From Treponema socranskii subsp. paredis ATCC 35535 (GTDB taxonomy: Bacteria > Spirochaetota > Spirochaetia > Treponematales > Treponemataceae), in NCBI GenBank assembly GCA_000413015.1, contig KE332515.1, positions 655,092 through 719,091 of the forward strand: a DNA stretch of 64,000 nucleotides. Reading direction: 5' to 3'. The notes under the pieces were generated by a model. It was given only the letters and a program-made list of their open reading frames with translations. It was not told the DNA's origin and ran no database searches. The translations under genes were made by a program, and so were the position numbers. Of the stretch, positions 40,790 through 50,735 are shown piece after piece; the stretch's first letter is position 1; each line of letters begins with the position of its first letter.

Positions 40790-41776
40790 TTATCCTTGAA
40801 CTTTTTTTACGGCGTATTTGTCCATAAATTCCATTATCTTTTTTTCGTACTCCTTTTTACCGAGTACATAATTGGCCGCATGAGGAGAACCTTTTACAAT
40901 GAGCAGCTCTTTCGGAGCCGAGCACGCTTCGTAATTTTTTTCCGACATATACGGAGGCACGAAAGTATCCGCATCCCCGTGTATAAAAAGCACGGGGATT
41001 TTATTTTCGGCAAGCGCATCAAGCGTCGAATATTCGCTCAAGCCGAAACCTGCGATCGAGCGGGCAAGCATATCGGAAATCGCGAGCGTCGGAGAAATCG
41101 GCAAGCGGTATGAAGTTTTGAGCACATGAGCGATTTCATCGCGCGCGGAAGTATAGCCGCAGTCTGCGATGATAAACGCAACGTTTTCGGAAAGCTCCGT
41201 ACCGGAGGCCATGAGTACCGTAGATGCTCCCATTGAAACGCCGTAAAGGATGATCGGCAGCGCCCCGCCGTTTTTCCGATCGGCTGCCGCAGTCCAATCG
41301 CGGCAATCGAAGCGCTCTTTTATGCCGAACGTAAGATATGTTCCGCAGCTCTCCCCGTGTGCCCTCTGGTACGGAAGCAAAACATTCCAGCCTCGCTGAC
41401 GAAAAAATCGTACGGCAAGGGAAAAGTTTCCCGAAGGACTTCCGTGATAGCCGTGCATGCAGATGACCGTTCCTTTCGCGTTTTCGGCGCTCACGTACAG
41501 GGCGGCAAGCTTTATACCGTCATAAGACGTGATATACACGGTTTCCTTTTCCATCAGGGAAAACGAATCGACGGCGGCACGGAGTTCGCTAAGATACGGT
41601 ACAAGTTTTTTTTCGCCTTCAAAAAAATCGGACGTTTTTTGTTTACGGCGAAAAATCGTCGGGCGGAAAAGCAATGCGTATACGAGCAGCGTCAGGACGG
41701 CAAACAAAGCCGCACATACGCCTAAAACGATACAAAACATACGTACAGCGCGAGTATACCGCTTTTTTAAAATCAT
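40790..41776 (-). CDS. Membrane-anchored alpha/beta hydrolase
   Basis: This 328-residue protein has an N-terminal membrane helix (about 13-38). The serine hydrolase fold follows: VICMHGYHGSPSGNF (oxyanion region), nucleophile elbow GVSMGAS with Ser181, an acid in IHGDADTFVPP (Asp268 or Asp270) and His299 in GSPHA. It resembles the YqkD/BEM46 group of extracytoplasmic or membrane esterases/peptidases. Substrate unknown. GGGG precedes the ATG. It lies in a run with a TPR protein gene and DUF436. Confidence 0.88.
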   Translation of the reverse strand: MILKKRYTRAVRMFCIVLGVCAALFAVLTLLVYALLFRPTIFRRKQKTSDFFEGEKKLVPYLSELRAAVDSFSLMEKETVYITSYDGIKLAALYVSAENAKGTVICMHGYHGSPSGNFSLAVRFFRQRGWNVLLPYQRAHGESCGTYLTFGIKERFDCRDWTAAADRKNGGALPIILYGVSMGASTVLMASGTELSENVAFIIADCGYTSARDEIAHVLKTSYRLPISPTLAISDMLARSIAGFGLSEYSTLDALAENKIPVLFIHGDADTFVPPYMSEKNYEACSAPKELLIVKGSPHAANYVLGKKEYEKKIMEFMDKYAVKKVQG

Positions 41777-41878
41777 CGCACTACCCCTTTTCGCTTTTTC
41801 GCATCGCGGAAAAACGCGTTCGAAAGCCGAGAGGAAAGCGTTTTTTCAAAAAGGGCTTTCGAAATTCCGCACTTCGAT

Positions 41879-42991
41879 TTAAGGATTAAAATTATCGGAA
41901 AGTGCAAGGGCGGCCTTTTTTTTCCAATAGCCGTCGGGCACGGACTTTGCCATCGCGGTATAAAGGTCGAACGCAAATCGTTCGTTTCCCGCTTTTCGTA
42001 CACAGTCGGCAAAATCCGTAAATCCTTTCCAAATCCGCCTCTCGGATGCCCAATCGACGATGTCGGAAAATCGGGTAATTTCCGTAAAAAGGGATTCGAG
42101 GTTTTGATATTCGAATTCGGGATCCCTCGCTTTTACGGTATTGTACATTTTCGTAAAAGCGGTAAGAGTTCCGAGCGCAAACGCTTTCAGCGCTTTATCG
42201 GCAAAACCGTGCTCGCCGTAATACGATGCGAGTTTAAAATACGCATCGAGCGCCGTATAATCTTCCGACCGGAAAAGCGTAAAAAATTTTTCCATCGAAC
42301 CGGCTTTTCCGTTTTGCACGATAAGCATAAAAGCTCTTTCGAAACTTTTATTTTTCAATAAACTGTCGCCGCTTACGATGAGAAGCAAATTTTTTTCATA
42401 GCCGTCGAAATCCTTTTCAATAAGCGCGATATCGGAAAGCGCATATAAAATATCGCAGCGTTCGTCGGGAACGTCGAGAAGCTCCGCGCTCTGCCACGCA
42501 TTTAAAAGATATTGTTTTGCAAGCGCGTATTCGCCTTCCAAAAAGTAAATGCATCCGATAAGGCTGTCGGCTTCGGGAAAAACGCGGCGTGTCGAAACGT
42601 AGGAGACGAGGGCGTCCGCCGAATTATTAAAAAACGAATTCGTTTTTTTTCCGACATAACGCTCGACGATTTCAACGGCGTCGTAGTCTTCACGCTTTTT
42701 GAAAACTGCGAGCACGTCGGAAAGTACGCCGTTCGCCTTTTGCACTTCGCGCGGTTTTAAAGCATACGCAAGCGTATCGGCTTCCCACGCGGACAGTTCC
42801 CGCCGAGCGGTTTTCGCTTCATTTGCGAGACGGAGCGCTTCTCCGTACTTTCCGTTATCGAATTCGACGCGCGAAGAACGAAGCAGTTTTATATCGCTCT
42901 CAAGATCGCGCGGCTTTTTGGGCCGCACTTGCGCGCATAAAGAGGAATACGCCAGTAACAATACGGAAAAAACAATAATAATCTTTTTCAT
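41879..42991 (-). CDS. Secreted TPR-like protein, conserved in treponemes
   Basis: This 370-residue protein has a signal peptide (MKKIIIVFSVLLLAYSSLCAQ). Helical repeats follow: SRVEFDNGKYGEALRLANEA, SLIGCIYFLEGEYALAKQYL, ILYALSDIALIEKDFDGYEK and YTALDAYFKLASYYGEHGFA. It is predicted periplasmic and probably binds proteins. No catalytic motif is seen. It follows ispG by about 95 bp and precedes the hydrolase gene by about 100 bp. The ribosome binding site is weak. Confidence 0.75.
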   Translation of the reverse strand: MKKIIIVFSVLLLAYSSLCAQVRPKKPRDLESDIKLLRSSRVEFDNGKYGEALRLANEAKTARRELSAWEADTLAYALKPREVQKANGVLSDVLAVFKKREDYDAVEIVERYVGKKTNSFFNNSADALVSYVSTRRVFPEADSLIGCIYFLEGEYALAKQYLLNAWQSAELLDVPDERCDILYALSDIALIEKDFDGYEKNLLLIVSGDSLLKNKSFERAFMLIVQNGKAGSMEKFFTLFRSEDYTALDAYFKLASYYGEHGFADKALKAFALGTLTAFTKMYNTVKARDPEFEYQNLESLFTEITRFSDIVDWASERRIWKGFTDFADCVRKAGNERFAFDLYTAMAKSVPDGYWKKKAALALSDNFNP

Positions 42992-43087
42992 AGGTCTACC
43001 GGTTAGGAATTGAAAAAAACGATTAATCGAAACACTGAAACAGCGTGCTTCGTTTAACGACCGCTCGCTCAGTACAACCGATACGTT

Positions 43088-44173
43088 TTACAGCGTGTCC
43101 AATTCTTCTCTGAATACTTTATCGGCATCTTTTGCGTCGACGGTTCGCACTATTTTTCCTTTTTTAAATATGACGACTTTATTGCCGGAACCCGCTATCC
43201 CCAAGTCCGCGTGCTTTCCCTCTCCCGGTCCGTTTACGACGCATCCCATAACAGCGACGCTTATGTTTTTATCGATCGACAAAAGTTCTCTTTGCCATTT
43301 TTCGACAAAGGCGTGTACGTCGAATCCGATCCTGCCGCACCTCGGACAGGAAATGAGCTTTACGCCGCCCTCTCTTTTTCCGCATTCTACAAGTATTTCG
43401 CGGCCGGCTATCACTTCGTTTTCGGGGGATGATGAAAGGCTTACGCGGATCGTATCTCCTATGCCTTTTGAAAGCAGGGCGCCGAAAGCGAGCGTGCTCT
43501 TTACGATGCCGGTGATGAGAGGACCGGCTTCCGTCACTCCGATGTGAAGGGGTATATCGTATTTTTTTGCAAATACTTCGTTCGCTTCGATCGTTTCACT
43601 TACCGAAGACGCTTTCATGCTGACGACAAACTGCGTAAAGCCGAGTTCGTCGAATACGGCGGCTTCGCGCGATGCCGTTTCGGAAAGCGCTTCCGCTCTC
43701 GACATGGAAGCGGACTCGACTTTCGCCGCAAGGTCTTTCGGAAAGCTGCCCGCATTGACGCCGATTCTGATCGCGGCGTTTTTTTCGCGGCACGAAGCGA
43801 CGACCTTTTCGACGTTTTCACGAGAGCCTATATTGCCAGGGTTGATTCTGATCGCGGCGACGTTGCCGCGGAGACATTCGAGGGCAAGGCGGTAGTCGAA
43901 GTGGATATCGGCGACGAGGGGCACCGTGCATTCGGCGGCTATCGCGCAGAGTGCATGCGCGCTTTCCATATCAGGAACGGCAAAACGCACGATGTCGCAG
44001 CCTATCCCTTTGAGTGCGTGTATTTCTTCTACGAGTAAAGTGCGCTTTTCGGAATCGGCATCCAAACCGACGATGGATTTTTTCCACATCGTCTGTACCG
44101 AAACGGGAGCATCGCCTCCGACGGCAATCCGCTCCGTTTTACCGTTTCCGCCGAGGTAAACTTTTTTCGTCAT
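43088..44173 (-). CDS. ispG: 4-hydroxy-3-methylbut-2-enyl diphosphate synthase IspG (GcpE)
   Basis: This 361-residue protein has the TIM-barrel part (IAVGGDAPVSVQTMWKKS, LVADIHFDYRLAL, IRINPGNIG, HIGVTEAGP) and the iron-sulfur part with CPRCGR and GCVVNGPGE, which supply three Cys ligands. It converts MEcPP to HMBPP in the MEP isoprenoid pathway. ATG 44173 is chosen; the in-frame GTG at 44179 is two codons longer. It follows atpK by 21 bp and could be co-transcribed with the V-ATPase genes. Confidence 0.97.
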   Translation of the reverse strand: MTKKVYLGGNGKTERIAVGGDAPVSVQTMWKKSIVGLDADSEKRTLLVEEIHALKGIGCDIVRFAVPDMESAHALCAIAAECTVPLVADIHFDYRLALECLRGNVAAIRINPGNIGSRENVEKVVASCREKNAAIRIGVNAGSFPKDLAAKVESASMSRAEALSETASREAAVFDELGFTQFVVSMKASSVSETIEANEVFAKKYDIPLHIGVTEAGPLITGIVKSTLAFGALLSKGIGDTIRVSLSSSPENEVIAGREILVECGKREGGVKLISCPRCGRIGFDVHAFVEKWQRELLSIDKNISVAVMGCVVNGPGEGKHADLGIAGSGNKVVIFKKGKIVRTVDAKDADKVFREELDTL

Positions 44174-44194
44174 GCGCACTTTTCGAAAGAACGA

Positions 44195-44620
44195 TTATCG
44201 GCAAAAACCGATGCCGAAGGCCATGACAAAGAGAGCGACCGTTTCGCAAAGACCGACGACCATGATATAGCTCGCAAAGCCTTTGCCCGTTTCCCCGAGC
44301 GCATCCGAACCGGCTGCTCCCGCCTGTCCCTGAGCGACGGCAGACGCGCCCATCGCAAGTCCTGCCGCAACGCCGAGTCCGAGTAAAAACAGCGGATTTT
44401 TACCCGAATTGAGGATGCTCCTCGTCAAAAGAAATCCGTAAATCGTCTGCGTCAGCGGCGCGCCTGCAAAGACGGTGAGGATAAAAGGTGCGGGCTTATT
44501 GTTTACGTAACAGCGTTTCCATGCACCGATTGCACCCTGACCGGCAATACCGATTCCGAACGCGCTTCCGATAGCGGCAAGCCCCATCACGACACCTGCA
44601 CCAAGCATTCCCAAATTCAT
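44195..44620 (-). CDS. atpK: V-type ATPase membrane rotor subunit K
   Basis: This 141-residue protein is a duplicated hairpin of four membrane helices, as in NtpK-type 16-kDa proteolipids. The ion-binding carboxylate is Glu126 in VGLCETVALF. Thr57, Gln58 and Tyr61 (APLTQTIYGF) and Gln97 (VAQGQ) match the side-chain ligands of sodium-binding rings, and the Gln97-to-Glu126 distance equals that in Enterococcus NtpK (Gln110 to Glu139). It forms the c-ring. AGGAG precedes the ATG. Confidence 0.95.
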   Translation of the reverse strand: MNLGMLGAGVVMGLAAIGSAFGIGIAGQGAIGAWKRCYVNNKPAPFILTVFAGAPLTQTIYGFLLTRSILNSGKNPLFLLGLGVAAGLAMGASAVAQGQAGAAGSDALGETGKGFASYIMVVGLCETVALFVMAFGIGFCR

Positions 44621-44637
44621 AACAACTCCTATTATTC

Positions 44638-46530
44638 CTATAACGCCGCTTCTCTGAACGGCTCATATTTATATCCCGACCACGACATACCGAGGTGGCT
44701 CGAAAATTCAAGCGTATTCAATCGCACTCCGTGAACGATAACCGAAAGCACGTTCAATGCGACGTTGAGTCCGTGCCCCGTTACGAGCAGGACGAGGGCG
44801 ACGACAAAGAAAATCGCGTGTCCCAAAAGCGGGCCCGCCATCGTGTTGACCGTACTCGAAATCGCGCTGCCGGCCAAGGCGACCGCCCACAGGCGGATAT
44901 ACGACACGATATCCGAAAACACGTTTACGACACCGAGCACTACCGAAATGATGTTTTTACAGCTTTCGAGCACCGCCCTTGCGACGCTGCCGTCGTAATT
45001 CGAAAACACGAAGCTCATCAAAAAGCCGCCTCCGACGAGCGCAAGAGAAACGCTGCCGACGGGAACGCCGTACACGACTTTATCGAGCGAAAAGATTTCC
45101 CCGCTGATGACGAGCATGAGCACGATGTAAAACATACCCCACAGCATGAGCATGGACCCCAAGTCTCCTATGCACTTCGGAGAGCGTATATCGTTTATAA
45201 AACACTTGATATGCGCGACCGTCAGCTGCACGAGCGCGAGCGTAAAGCAAAACACTTGCAGATTTTGATCGGTCGTAAGAAGGCTCCGCACGCCGTCGTA
45301 GCGGGAAGCGTATGCCGAAGAAATCGGCGGAATCGAAAGAGAAGTGAGCCACGAGGGAAGTTTGTCGGCTGCGATGCCGAACCACGTACACGTGAGCGTT
45401 CCCCACACGACCGTCGAAAAAGAAAGGAGCGCAAGGAGACTCATCATCGGATTCGTTTTTTTGCCTGCAGCCTTCGATTTGACCGTTACGGCGAGCGCAA
45501 GCGCGAGCATAATGAGCCCGTAGCCCGCATCTCCGAAAATCATGCCGAAAAAGATCGTAAAGAAAAATAAAAACCATCCTGAAATATCGAATTCGCGGTA
45601 GCCCGGAACGGTGCCGAGAAAATCGGTGAGCGGATAGATGATGCTTACGAGCGGATTGTTTTTAAGCTTTGTCGGCGGATCGTCGGTCTCTTCGACTTCG
45701 CTCGAAGAAAGGGCCCAGCCGTTTTGTTTTGCCGCCTCTTCCAAAGCGGAAAAGCCGTCGGACGGAACATAGCCTGAAAGCCATGCGAGATCGCTCTCTT
45801 TGCCTTCGTTTTCTTTTCCCATACCCGCATACACGTTTTCGAATTCGATTTCTTTTGCGAGCTTTTTCGCATACGAATCGATCTGTCGGCCATACACCGC
45901 CTGTGCCGAAAGTTCGGTTTCTATTTCACGGATGCGTTTTATATTGCCTTCGATTTGCTCGGAAAGTTTTTCCGTAGCGATTTTCGGAAGCGGCACTTCA
46001 AAAGCTTCGGGCGGAAGATTTTCAGGCCGCTCTTTTCCGATAAGCAAAAATCGTACGTCGCGCTTTCCGGTATTGACGAGCACCGTATCGATGGAATCGT
46101 CCAAAGCAGTGTATAAATCGGCCGGCATTTCGTACATCGAAAGCGCTATGCCTTTTTCGGAAAGATAGGCGAAATCGTCCGGATCGACGCTGCCCCACTT
46201 TGCAAAGCGTTCGAGTTCGACGGTGTCGGCGCCGAGCGCATCGATGAGCGATTTTTTTTCCTCGAAAAGAGATGTAACCGTTTTGCTTTTTTCGGCGATT
46301 CCGGCTTCATCGAGGTTTTCGGCGCGGGATGTCTTCGGCGCTTTTATCTCGGAAAGGATCGCGTATGCGTTTTGCGCGCATGAAAAATCTTCTTTCAAAG
46401 CGGAAAGCTTTTCGCTTTCGCCTTCAAGGCTTTCCAAGTGCATGACGCCGAGCTTACGCAATTTTTCGAGCGCGTCTTTTTTTTCTTTTTCGAGAATGAC
46501 GACGGAAACTTTTTTCATCGCTACGATCAT
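44638..46530 (-). CDS. atpI: V-type ATPase subunit I (a-subunit type)
   Basis: This 630-residue protein has a soluble, coiled-coil N-terminal half with IVAMKKVSVVILEKEKKDAL and a membrane half of seven to eight helices (from about residue 320). That half includes FFTIFFGMIFGDAGYGLIML, SYIRLWAVALAGSAIS and the late helix with VIVHGVRLNTLEFSSHL. It forms the stator half-channel for ions next to the K ring. ATG 46530 overlaps the atpD stop in an ATGA junction; ATG 46518 is an alternative. Confidence 0.95.
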   Translation of the reverse strand: MIVAMKKVSVVILEKEKKDALEKLRKLGVMHLESLEGESEKLSALKEDFSCAQNAYAILSEIKAPKTSRAENLDEAGIAEKSKTVTSLFEEKKSLIDALGADTVELERFAKWGSVDPDDFAYLSEKGIALSMYEMPADLYTALDDSIDTVLVNTGKRDVRFLLIGKERPENLPPEAFEVPLPKIATEKLSEQIEGNIKRIREIETELSAQAVYGRQIDSYAKKLAKEIEFENVYAGMGKENEGKESDLAWLSGYVPSDGFSALEEAAKQNGWALSSSEVEETDDPPTKLKNNPLVSIIYPLTDFLGTVPGYREFDISGWFLFFFTIFFGMIFGDAGYGLIMLALALAVTVKSKAAGKKTNPMMSLLALLSFSTVVWGTLTCTWFGIAADKLPSWLTSLSIPPISSAYASRYDGVRSLLTTDQNLQVFCFTLALVQLTVAHIKCFINDIRSPKCIGDLGSMLMLWGMFYIVLMLVISGEIFSLDKVVYGVPVGSVSLALVGGGFLMSFVFSNYDGSVARAVLESCKNIISVVLGVVNVFSDIVSYIRLWAVALAGSAISSTVNTMAGPLLGHAIFFVVALVLLVTGHGLNVALNVLSVIVHGVRLNTLEFSSHLGMSWSGYKYEPFREAAL

Positions 46531-47129
46531 TTCGCTTCAGCCTCCAGTTTCCGCTTCGATATCTTACTGCGCACGACTGCGGCGACTCTTTCATCGCCGA
46601 GAAATACGGATATCTTTCTGATATTTTCTTTCGCTTCGGGAATCTTCACTTTTTCGAAAAGATTGACGCGCTGCGTCGTCGTACGAAGCTCTTTCGAAAG
46701 GAGACGTACCTGTTCGTCGAGCACTTCCGCTTCCAAATCGAGTTCGAGCGCTCTTTCCATGCGATCGGCCGCCATATCGATCCACACGGGCGTTTCGTAG
46801 AGATCGTACTCGGCTCTCGTAAAATCGGCGCCTTCGTAAATCGGAATCTTGACGCCCGCGATATTGCCCGTGCCTTTTCGTATATTGCTCACGCGCACCG
46901 TATCGCGTCCGAAAGATTCGGCATCGGCAAATACGGCGATCCATTCGTCGAATTCCTTTTCGAGCGCTTTACGCGCATCGCGCACTTCACGCGCTTTTGC
47001 ATCGATGGCGCGGATTTCGGTTTGGAGCTGCTGCTTTTTGAGCGTAAGCGTCGGAAGATAGCGCTGATACATTTTCAGCGCATCTTTTTGAATCTTTTGC
47101 TCGTTTTTCGTCAGCTTGATCTTCGCCAT
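46527..47129 (-). CDS. atpD: V-type ATPase subunit D
   Basis: This 200-residue protein starts MAKIKLTKNEQKIQKDALKMYQ and is almost all helix, with long N- and C-terminal coiled-coil arms (LPTLTLKKQQLQTEIRAIDA; VRLLSKELRTTTQRVNLFEK). This is the central rotor shaft subunit, equivalent to F1 gamma. It lies 3 bp after atpB. GGGA precedes the ATG. Confidence 0.94.
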   Translation of the reverse strand: MAKIKLTKNEQKIQKDALKMYQRYLPTLTLKKQQLQTEIRAIDAKAREVRDARKALEKEFDEWIAVFADAESFGRDTVRVSNIRKGTGNIAGVKIPIYEGADFTRAEYDLYETPVWIDMAADRMERALELDLEAEVLDEQVRLLSKELRTTTQRVNLFEKVKIPEAKENIRKISVFLGDERVAAVVRSKISKRKLEAEAK

Positions 47130-47132
47130 ACG

Positions 47133-48431
47133 TTAATCCCTTTTCGGCCAATACTTATCGAGCAATCCCGTTTTTATACCCGTTTCCTCTTTGTCGAAAC
47201 AGTCGGCGAGAATCTTCCAGCCCGAATCGAGGGCGTCTTCGAGCGATATGTTTTTCGACAGATCCATCATTTCGTCTTCGAATTCTTTGCCGTATTTGAT
47301 GAGCTTGTTATCCCATGCGCTCATCATAAAGCCCATCGATTTTTTTTCAAGCGTATCTTTATACGAGGAATACAGGCGTATCATGCCGTCCATGAGAGCG
47401 CGATGATCGTCTCTCGTCTTTCCGTTGACGTTTTGCTTTAAGCGCGAAAGACTTCCGAACGGTTCGATGCGGCCGCCCTTGAGATAATACTGCCCTTCGG
47501 TGATATAGCCCGTATTGTCGGGTACGGGATGCGTTACGTCGTCTCCGGGCATCGTCGTCACGGCGAGGACGGTTACCGATCCCGCGCCTTCGAAGTCGAC
47601 GGCTTTTTCATAGCGGGAAGCGAGCTGACTGTACAAGTCGCCGGGATAACCGCGGTTCGACGGAACCTGTTCCTGCGTGATCGCGATTTCTTTCATCGCA
47701 TCGGCGAAGTTCGTCATATCGGTCAAAAGGACGAGCACGTCTTTGCCCTGCAGCGCAAACTGTTCGGCGACGGCAAGGCTCAAATCGGGCACTTTCATGC
47801 ATTCGACCGTCGGGTCGGCTGCCGTGTGGATAAACATAACGGTGCGGCTCATCGCTCCGCCGTTTTCGAGCGTATTTTTAAAGTACAGATAATCGTCGTA
47901 TTTTAAGCCCATGCCGCCGAGCACGATGACGTCGACTTCCGCCTGCATCGCAATGCGCGCAAGCAGCTGGTTGTAGGGTTCTCCCGAAATGCTGAATATC
48001 GGCAGCTTTTGCGAAACGACGAGCGTATTGAACATATCGATCATCGGGATACCCGTGCGGATCATGCGGTTTGCCATAATGCGCTTGGAAGGATTGACCG
48101 AAGGCCCGCCTATCGTTACGAGATTGTCCGAAAGAGAAGGTCCCGCGTCGCGGGGAGATGCGGAGCCGTTGAAAATGCGGCCGAGCAGATTTTCGCTGAA
48201 ACTCACTTCCATCTGGTGGCCGAGAAATTTAACGTGATCGCCGGTGGAAATACCGCGCCCGCCTGCGAAAACCTGCAGCGACACGACTTCTCCGTCGATT
48301 TTATTGACTTCCGCAAGCGATTTTCCGAACCTCGTTTCGATTTCCGCGAGTTCTCCGTAGCGGACATTGTCGGCTTTTACCGTGATGACGTTGCCGGTGA
48401 TCGATTCGATTCGCGAATATATTTTATTCAT
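47133..48431 (-). CDS. atpB: V-type ATPase subunit B (regulatory nucleotide-binding)
   Basis: This 432-residue protein begins [18 protein letters not shown] and contains [40 protein letters not shown] (degenerate P-loop, as in B subunits), [18 protein letters not shown] and the conserved [16 protein letters not shown]. It alternates with A subunits in the catalytic hexamer. ATG 48431 matches the family N terminus; an in-frame GTG at 48440 overlaps the atpA stop. Confidence 0.96.
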   Translation of the reverse strand: MNKIYSRIESITGNVITVKADNVRYGELAEIETRFGKSLAEVNKIDGEVVSLQVFAGGRGISTGDHVKFLGHQMEVSFSENLLGRIFNGSASPRDAGPSLSDNLVTIGGPSVNPSKRIMANRMIRTGIPMIDMFNTLVVSQKLPIFSISGEPYNQLLARIAMQAEVDVIVLGGMGLKYDDYLYFKNTLENGGAMSRTVMFIHTAADPTVECMKVPDLSLAVAEQFALQGKDVLVLLTDMTNFADAMKEIAITQEQVPSNRGYPGDLYSQLASRYEKAVDFEGAGSVTVLAVTTMPGDDVTHPVPDNTGYITEGQYYLKGGRIEPFGSLSRLKQNVNGKTRDDHRALMDGMIRLYSSYKDTLEKKSMGFMMSAWDNKLIKYGKEFEDEMMDLSKNISLEDALDSGWKILADCFDKEETGIKTGLLDKYWPKRD

Positions 48432-48432
48432 A

Positions 48433-50202
48433 TCATTCACCGTCCTTGAGCAGCGCCGCCGCTTCTTTTTGCAGTTTGCCGTTTTTTTGCGCGTAAAGCT
48501 CGTCGATCTTTTTTTCGAGAGAAACGAACGCGTCGTCCTTCCACGTCGAATAGTTCCAGTCGATAAAGAGCTGACGCAGAGAGTTGAAATAAGAGCGCGC
48601 GTCGTCTTTCGAATTCAAATCGAAATCGGATCCGAGTATGCGAAGCACTTTTTCGAGCGTATAGGTTTGGCGTTCGACGCTGACCGAATTGTCGATTTCG
48701 TCGAAAGAGTTTTGCTGAAAATACACCGAATCGAGAAAATCGCTTTTCAAATATTCGATATAATCTTCGGTCGTCGTTCCTTCTTCGCCGATGACTTTCA
48801 TCATCTGGTTGACTTCCTGTCCGCTCTTAAAAAGCGTGCGCGCGAAATCCACCCAGTCTTCGCGGATAACGCTTTTGTATTTCGACCACGAATTAAGCGG
48901 GTCGATCGCGGGGTATTTTCGGGCGTCGCTCCGCTCGCGCGCGAGTCCGTGGAAAGCGCCGACGACTTTGAGCGTCGCCTGCGTAACCGGTTCGTCGAAG
49001 TTGCCGCCGGCGGGAGAAACCGTACCGCCGATCGTAACCGAACCCGTTTTGCCGTCGCGCAGGCGCACGATACCCGCGCGTTCGTAAAAGGCTGCGATAT
49101 AGGATTCGAGATAGGCGGGAAACGCTTCTTCGCCCGGAATCTCTTCGAGGCGGCCGCTCATTTCGCGCAGAGCCTGCGCCCAGCGAGAAGTGGAATCGGC
49201 AAGCAAAAGCACGTTGAGACCCATTTGGCGATAGTATTCGGCAAGCGTAACGCTCGTATAGACGGACGCTTCGCGAGAAGCGACGGGCATGGACGACGTA
49301 TTACAGATGATGATCGTCCGCTTCATGAGCGACTCTCCGGTGCGCGGATCGATGAGCTTCGGAAAATCTTTGATCGTTTCGACAACTTCGCCCGCACGCT
49401 CGCCGCAGGCTGCGATGATGACGATATCGACTTCGGCGTTGCGGCTCGTCGTATGCTGGATAACCGTTTTACCCGCTCCGAAGGGGCCGGGTATGCAATA
49501 AGTTCCCCCGAGCGCAACGGGAAAAAACGTATCGATGAGACGTATCTTCGTAACCATCGCGTCAGACGGAGCGAGGCGTTCGGCATAGCAATCGACGGCG
49601 CGTTTTACCGGCCACTTGAACGTCATCGTAATCGTATGCGATTCGCCCTTTTCGTCTTCGAGGACTGCGATTTCATCTTGAATCGTGTACGATCCCGCAG
49701 GTGCGATTTTCTTTACGGTATAGGAACCGTACATATCGAAGGGTACGAGGATTTTATGCGTAAAGGGGCCTTCGGGAACCGAGCCGACTGCATCTCCGCG
49801 GTATACGGCATCTCCGACTTTTGCCGAAGGCGTAAAATCCCACTTCGTCGCTTTGGAAAGAGGCGCGACGTAGACGCCCCGCTCGAGAAAAAAGCCCGCC
49901 TGTTCCGCGACGAGCGGCAGAGGATTTTGCAAACCGTCGTACACTTGACCGAGCAAACCGGGACCGAGTTCGGCGCACAAAAGGTCGCCGTCGAATTCGA
50001 CGGTATCGCCCGAACGTATGCCGTTCGTCATTTCGTAAATCTGCATTTGAGCGCCGTCGCCGCGGATACGGATGACTTCGCCTTTGAGCCGTTTGCCTTC
50101 GACGTTTACGTAGCCGACTTCGTTCATCGAAACGTTGCCGTCAAAAGCTATCGAAACCATGTTGCCGTTGACGCCGACTACTTTCGCTTTAGTACCCGTC
50201 AT
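48433..50202 (-). CDS. atpA: V-type ATPase catalytic subunit A
   Basis: This 589-residue protein has the bulge domain specific to A subunits (about 115-190), Walker [11 protein letters not shown] (about 238-247), [11 protein letters not shown] and [20 protein letters not shown], followed by [10 protein letters not shown]. It hydrolyses or makes ATP on the cytoplasmic head. It overlaps the DUF2764 gene by 4 nt (ATGA) and ends next to atpB. A long antisense open frame covers it and is not a gene. Confidence 0.98.
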   Translation of the reverse strand: MTGTKAKVVGVNGNMVSIAFDGNVSMNEVGYVNVEGKRLKGEVIRIRGDGAQMQIYEMTNGIRSGDTVEFDGDLLCAELGPGLLGQVYDGLQNPLPLVAEQAGFFLERGVYVAPLSKATKWDFTPSAKVGDAVYRGDAVGSVPEGPFTHKILVPFDMYGSYTVKKIAPAGSYTIQDEIAVLEDEKGESHTITMTFKWPVKRAVDCYAERLAPSDAMVTKIRLIDTFFPVALGGTYCIPGPFGAGKTVIQHTTSRNAEVDIVIIAACGERAGEVVETIKDFPKLIDPRTGESLMKRTIIICNTSSMPVASREASVYTSVTLAEYYRQMGLNVLLLADSTSRWAQALREMSGRLEEIPGEEAFPAYLESYIAAFYERAGIVRLRDGKTGSVTIGGTVSPAGGNFDEPVTQATLKVVGAFHGLARERSDARKYPAIDPLNSWSKYKSVIREDWVDFARTLFKSGQEVNQMMKVIGEEGTTTEDYIEYLKSDFLDSVYFQQNSFDEIDNSVSVERQTYTLEKVLRILGSDFDLNSKDDARSYFNSLRQLFIDWNYSTWKDDAFVSLEKKIDELYAQKNGKLQKEAAALLKDGE

Positions 50203-50735
50203 ATTGTTTCTCCCAGTATAGAATCGTACATATTGCGGTATGCCAGAGTACCCGCTTCTTTATTGAATTTTTTCATGCGCGCAGTGAGCAAAAGCCGTAT
50301 GCCGTACTCGTAGACGGCATCGACGGAAAAGCTGTCCAAAGGACGAAGATTGTCGAGCACGCTTGTACGGTATTCGTATAAAAACTTTTCCGCAGAAAGA
50401 GGACTGTCCATACCGACTGCGGTGCGGGCAGCCTGCATGATGTCGGCCGTACACGACGGCGGTACTTGCTGCGCATCGCGCTTCATTTTTTGCGCGCGGA
50501 CTTGCGCAAGTGCAAAGCGGAGACTCCGCTCTCTGTCGTACCACGCATCGAGAAATTTCGAACCCGTCGGTTCCGGCTCTTTCGGCGGAACGAGCGACAA
50601 TCCGTTTAAAACTTCGATTTCCGCTTTCGAAAGAAAGCGCGAACACAGATCGCGGTAATAGCTTTCCGTTATCGCAAGCGATCGCTCGGCGTTTGAAATG
50701 TCGGGCAGCTGCGAAACGAGATAATACTGCTTCAC
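50199..50735 (-). CDS. DUF2764 protein of the V-ATPase operon
   Basis: This 178-residue soluble helical protein begins MKQYYLVSQLPDISNAERS and has SKAEIEVLNGLSLVPPKEP and SKFLDAWYDRERSLRFALAQ. DUF2764 proteins occur beside atpA in spirochete, Bacteroidetes and chlamydial-type V-ATPase operons and are thought to take the role of subunit C. Subunit identity is inference. It uses a GTG start that overlaps the atpE stop (GTGA) and overlaps atpA by 4 nt. Confidence 0.85.
   Translation of the reverse strand: MKQYYLVSQLPDISNAERSLAITESYYRDLCSRFLSKAEIEVLNGLSLVPPKEPEPTGSKFLDAWYDRERSLRFALAQVRAQKMKRDAQQVPPSCTADIMQAARTAVGMDSPLSAEKFLYEYRTSVLDNLRPLDSFSVDAVYEYGIRLLLTARMKKFNKEAGTLAYRNMYDSILGETI

Noticed and set aside
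48367-50313. Very long open frame (about 648 codons) on the plus strand, antisense to atpA
   Set aside because: The product is Arg/Phe/Asp-rich without motifs, and it mirrors a perfect atpA on the other strand. High-GC codon bias leaves antisense frames open.
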